Assembly: GCA_020171895.1 (NCBI GenBank) | Contig: JAIVAN010000001.1 | Location: 1-64,000 of the forward strand | From: Bacillus timonensis | Lineage (GTDB): Bacteria; Bacillota; Bacilli; Bacillales; Bacillaceae_L | Direction of reading: 5' to 3' | DNA: 64,000 bases | Shown here: one piece after another, positions 63,414-64,000 of the stretch | How the letters are laid out: each line of letters starts with the position of its first letter | Position numbering within the stretch: position 1 is the first letter of the stretch | Position numbers and translations under genes: made by a program | Notes under the pieces: model-generated | Seen by the model: only the letters and a program-made list of their open reading frames with translations | The model's database searches: none | What the model was told of the DNA's origin: nothing

Positions 63414-63482
63414 GGAGAGGTTCTAGATTCACCCTCTATAAAAAACTAAGGACAAACTATATCCTTGGGTATAGTTTTTTAT
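63414..63482 (+). ncRNA. preQ1 riboswitch and terminator before queC
   Basis: GGAGAGGTTCTAGATTCACCC, CTCTATAAAAAACTAAGG is the type I preQ1 aptamer, almost identical to that of the B. subtilis queCDEF leader. The terminator stem AAACTATA / TATAGTTT with T-run at 63454-63482 follows directly. PreQ1 should turn off queuosine precursor synthesis. Confidence 0.95.
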
Positions 63483-63556
63483 TTTTTAGCCGAAGTTAAA
63501 GGGTTTTTTATATAAGAACACTCTTCTTTTTTCTTAAAGGAAAGGAGAATAGATAG

Positions 63557-64000
63557 ATGAAAAATGAAAAAGCAGTCGTTGTGTTTAGTGGAGGCCAAGA
63601 TAGTACGACGTGTTTGTTTTGGGCTTTGAAGAACTTTAAGGAAGTAGAGGCAGTAACGTTTAATTATAATCAACGTCATAAATTAGAAATTGATGTAGCT
63701 ACGTCTATTGCGAAAGAATTAGGTGTAAAACATACAGTTTTAGATATGTCCCTACTAAATCAATTAGCTCCTAATGCTTTAACGAGAGATGATATTGATA
63801 TAGAAGAGAAGGATGGAGAGTTACCGACAACGTTCGTAGATGGACGTAATTTACTGTTTCTTTCTTTTGCAGCCGTTCTTGCAAAGCAATCTGGTGCACG
63901 ACATATTATTACAGGGGTATGCGAAACAGACTTTAGTGGATACCCAGATTGTCGGGATGTGTTTGTGAAGTCCTTGAATGTTACATTAAATTTAGCAATG
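63557..64000 (+). CDS. queC: 7-cyano-7-deazaguanine synthase (partial, cut by window end)
   Basis: The first 148 codons are visible. The PP-loop [15 protein letters not shown] near 11-25 binds [15 protein letters not shown] near 42-53 and [16 protein letters not shown] near 93-108 are typical of QueC. It makes preQ0 from carboxy-deazaguanine in queuosine synthesis. GGAAAGGAG lies 8 bases before the ATG. The end of the gene lies beyond the window. Confidence 0.95.
   Translation, partial: MKNEKAVVVFSGGQDSTTCLFWALKNFKEVEAVTFNYNQRHKLEIDVATSIAKELGVKHTVLDMSLLNQLAPNALTRDDIDIEEKDGELPTTFVDGRNLLFLSFAAVLAKQSGARHIITGVCETDFSGYPDCRDVFVKSLNVTLNLAM

Overview
This is chromosomal DNA from an endospore-forming, flagellated, AT-rich member of the Bacillaceae. 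Evidence for this includes two gerA-type spore germination operons, a KinE-like sporulation kinase, a Spo0E-like phosphatase, motAB behind a SigD-type promoter, CtsR-controlled clpE, two SAM riboswitches on a complete methionine-salvage locus and a preQ1 riboswitch before queC. Gene order follows the kinE - mtnKA - mtnU/mtnE - mtnWXBD - motAB - clpE - ykvI - queC backbone of Bacillus subtilis, with blocks of extra genes between the anchors. No rRNA, tRNA, CRISPR array, phage or transposase gene was seen.

Layout: 1-550 structured repeats; 0.5-7.6 kb radical-SAM protein, chemoreceptor, multi-PAS kinase, MOSC protein and a tiny gene; 7.6-9.1 kb repeats around an ArsR/DUF2087 regulator with a triple operator-like promoter; 9.1-17.7 kb methionine salvage (mtnK-mtnA, mtnU, mtnE, mtnWXBD); 17.9-21.8 kb CBS-ACT protein, EamA exporter, secreted deacetylase-like protein, Spo0E-like protein and ZIP transporter; 22.0-25.5 kb an etfBA-fixC-fixX operon, predicted to be a membrane-linked electron-bifurcating complex; 25.6-28.7 kb repeats, an orphan gene, an aldo/keto reductase and a HIT-like protein; 29.0-35.6 kb motAB, an M3 peptidase and an RND exporter; 35.9-42.4 kb acetyltransferases, a TetR-Eis-GNAT-M3 peptidase operon and an EmrE-type exporter; 42.5-44.6 kb clpE; 44.9-46.9 kb a lipoprotein / ATP-grasp ligase / DUF350 operon; 47.7-51.4 kb first ger operon (A-B-C); 51.7-55.8 kb YkvI and small membrane or hydrophilic proteins; 55.9-60.2 kb second ger operon (A-C-D-B); 60.3-63.3 kb DUF2062, RarD and DUF2254; 63.4 kb to the end, preQ1 riboswitch and the start of queC.

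The most unusual feature is a family of about 230-bp interspersed elements with at least 14 members here. Each has nested inverted-repeat arms (GTTAATC/GATTAAC, AGGAACC/GGTTCCT, CCTGTGGG/CCCACAGG, CTTGAG/CTCAAG). Several copies change both sides of an arm together, so the folded form itself seems to be conserved. Copies lie only between genes, often as dimers joined by the same short hairpin linker, and where both neighbours run the same way the element runs that way too. A second, related element and a separate short hairpin repeat are also present. Other points of interest are the lipoprotein/ATP-grasp/DUF350 operon, the EtfABCX operon, the TetR-acetyltransferase-peptidase operon, and a near-perfect SigH promoter before the kinase. 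Function calls rest on recognising families by eye; no database search was run.
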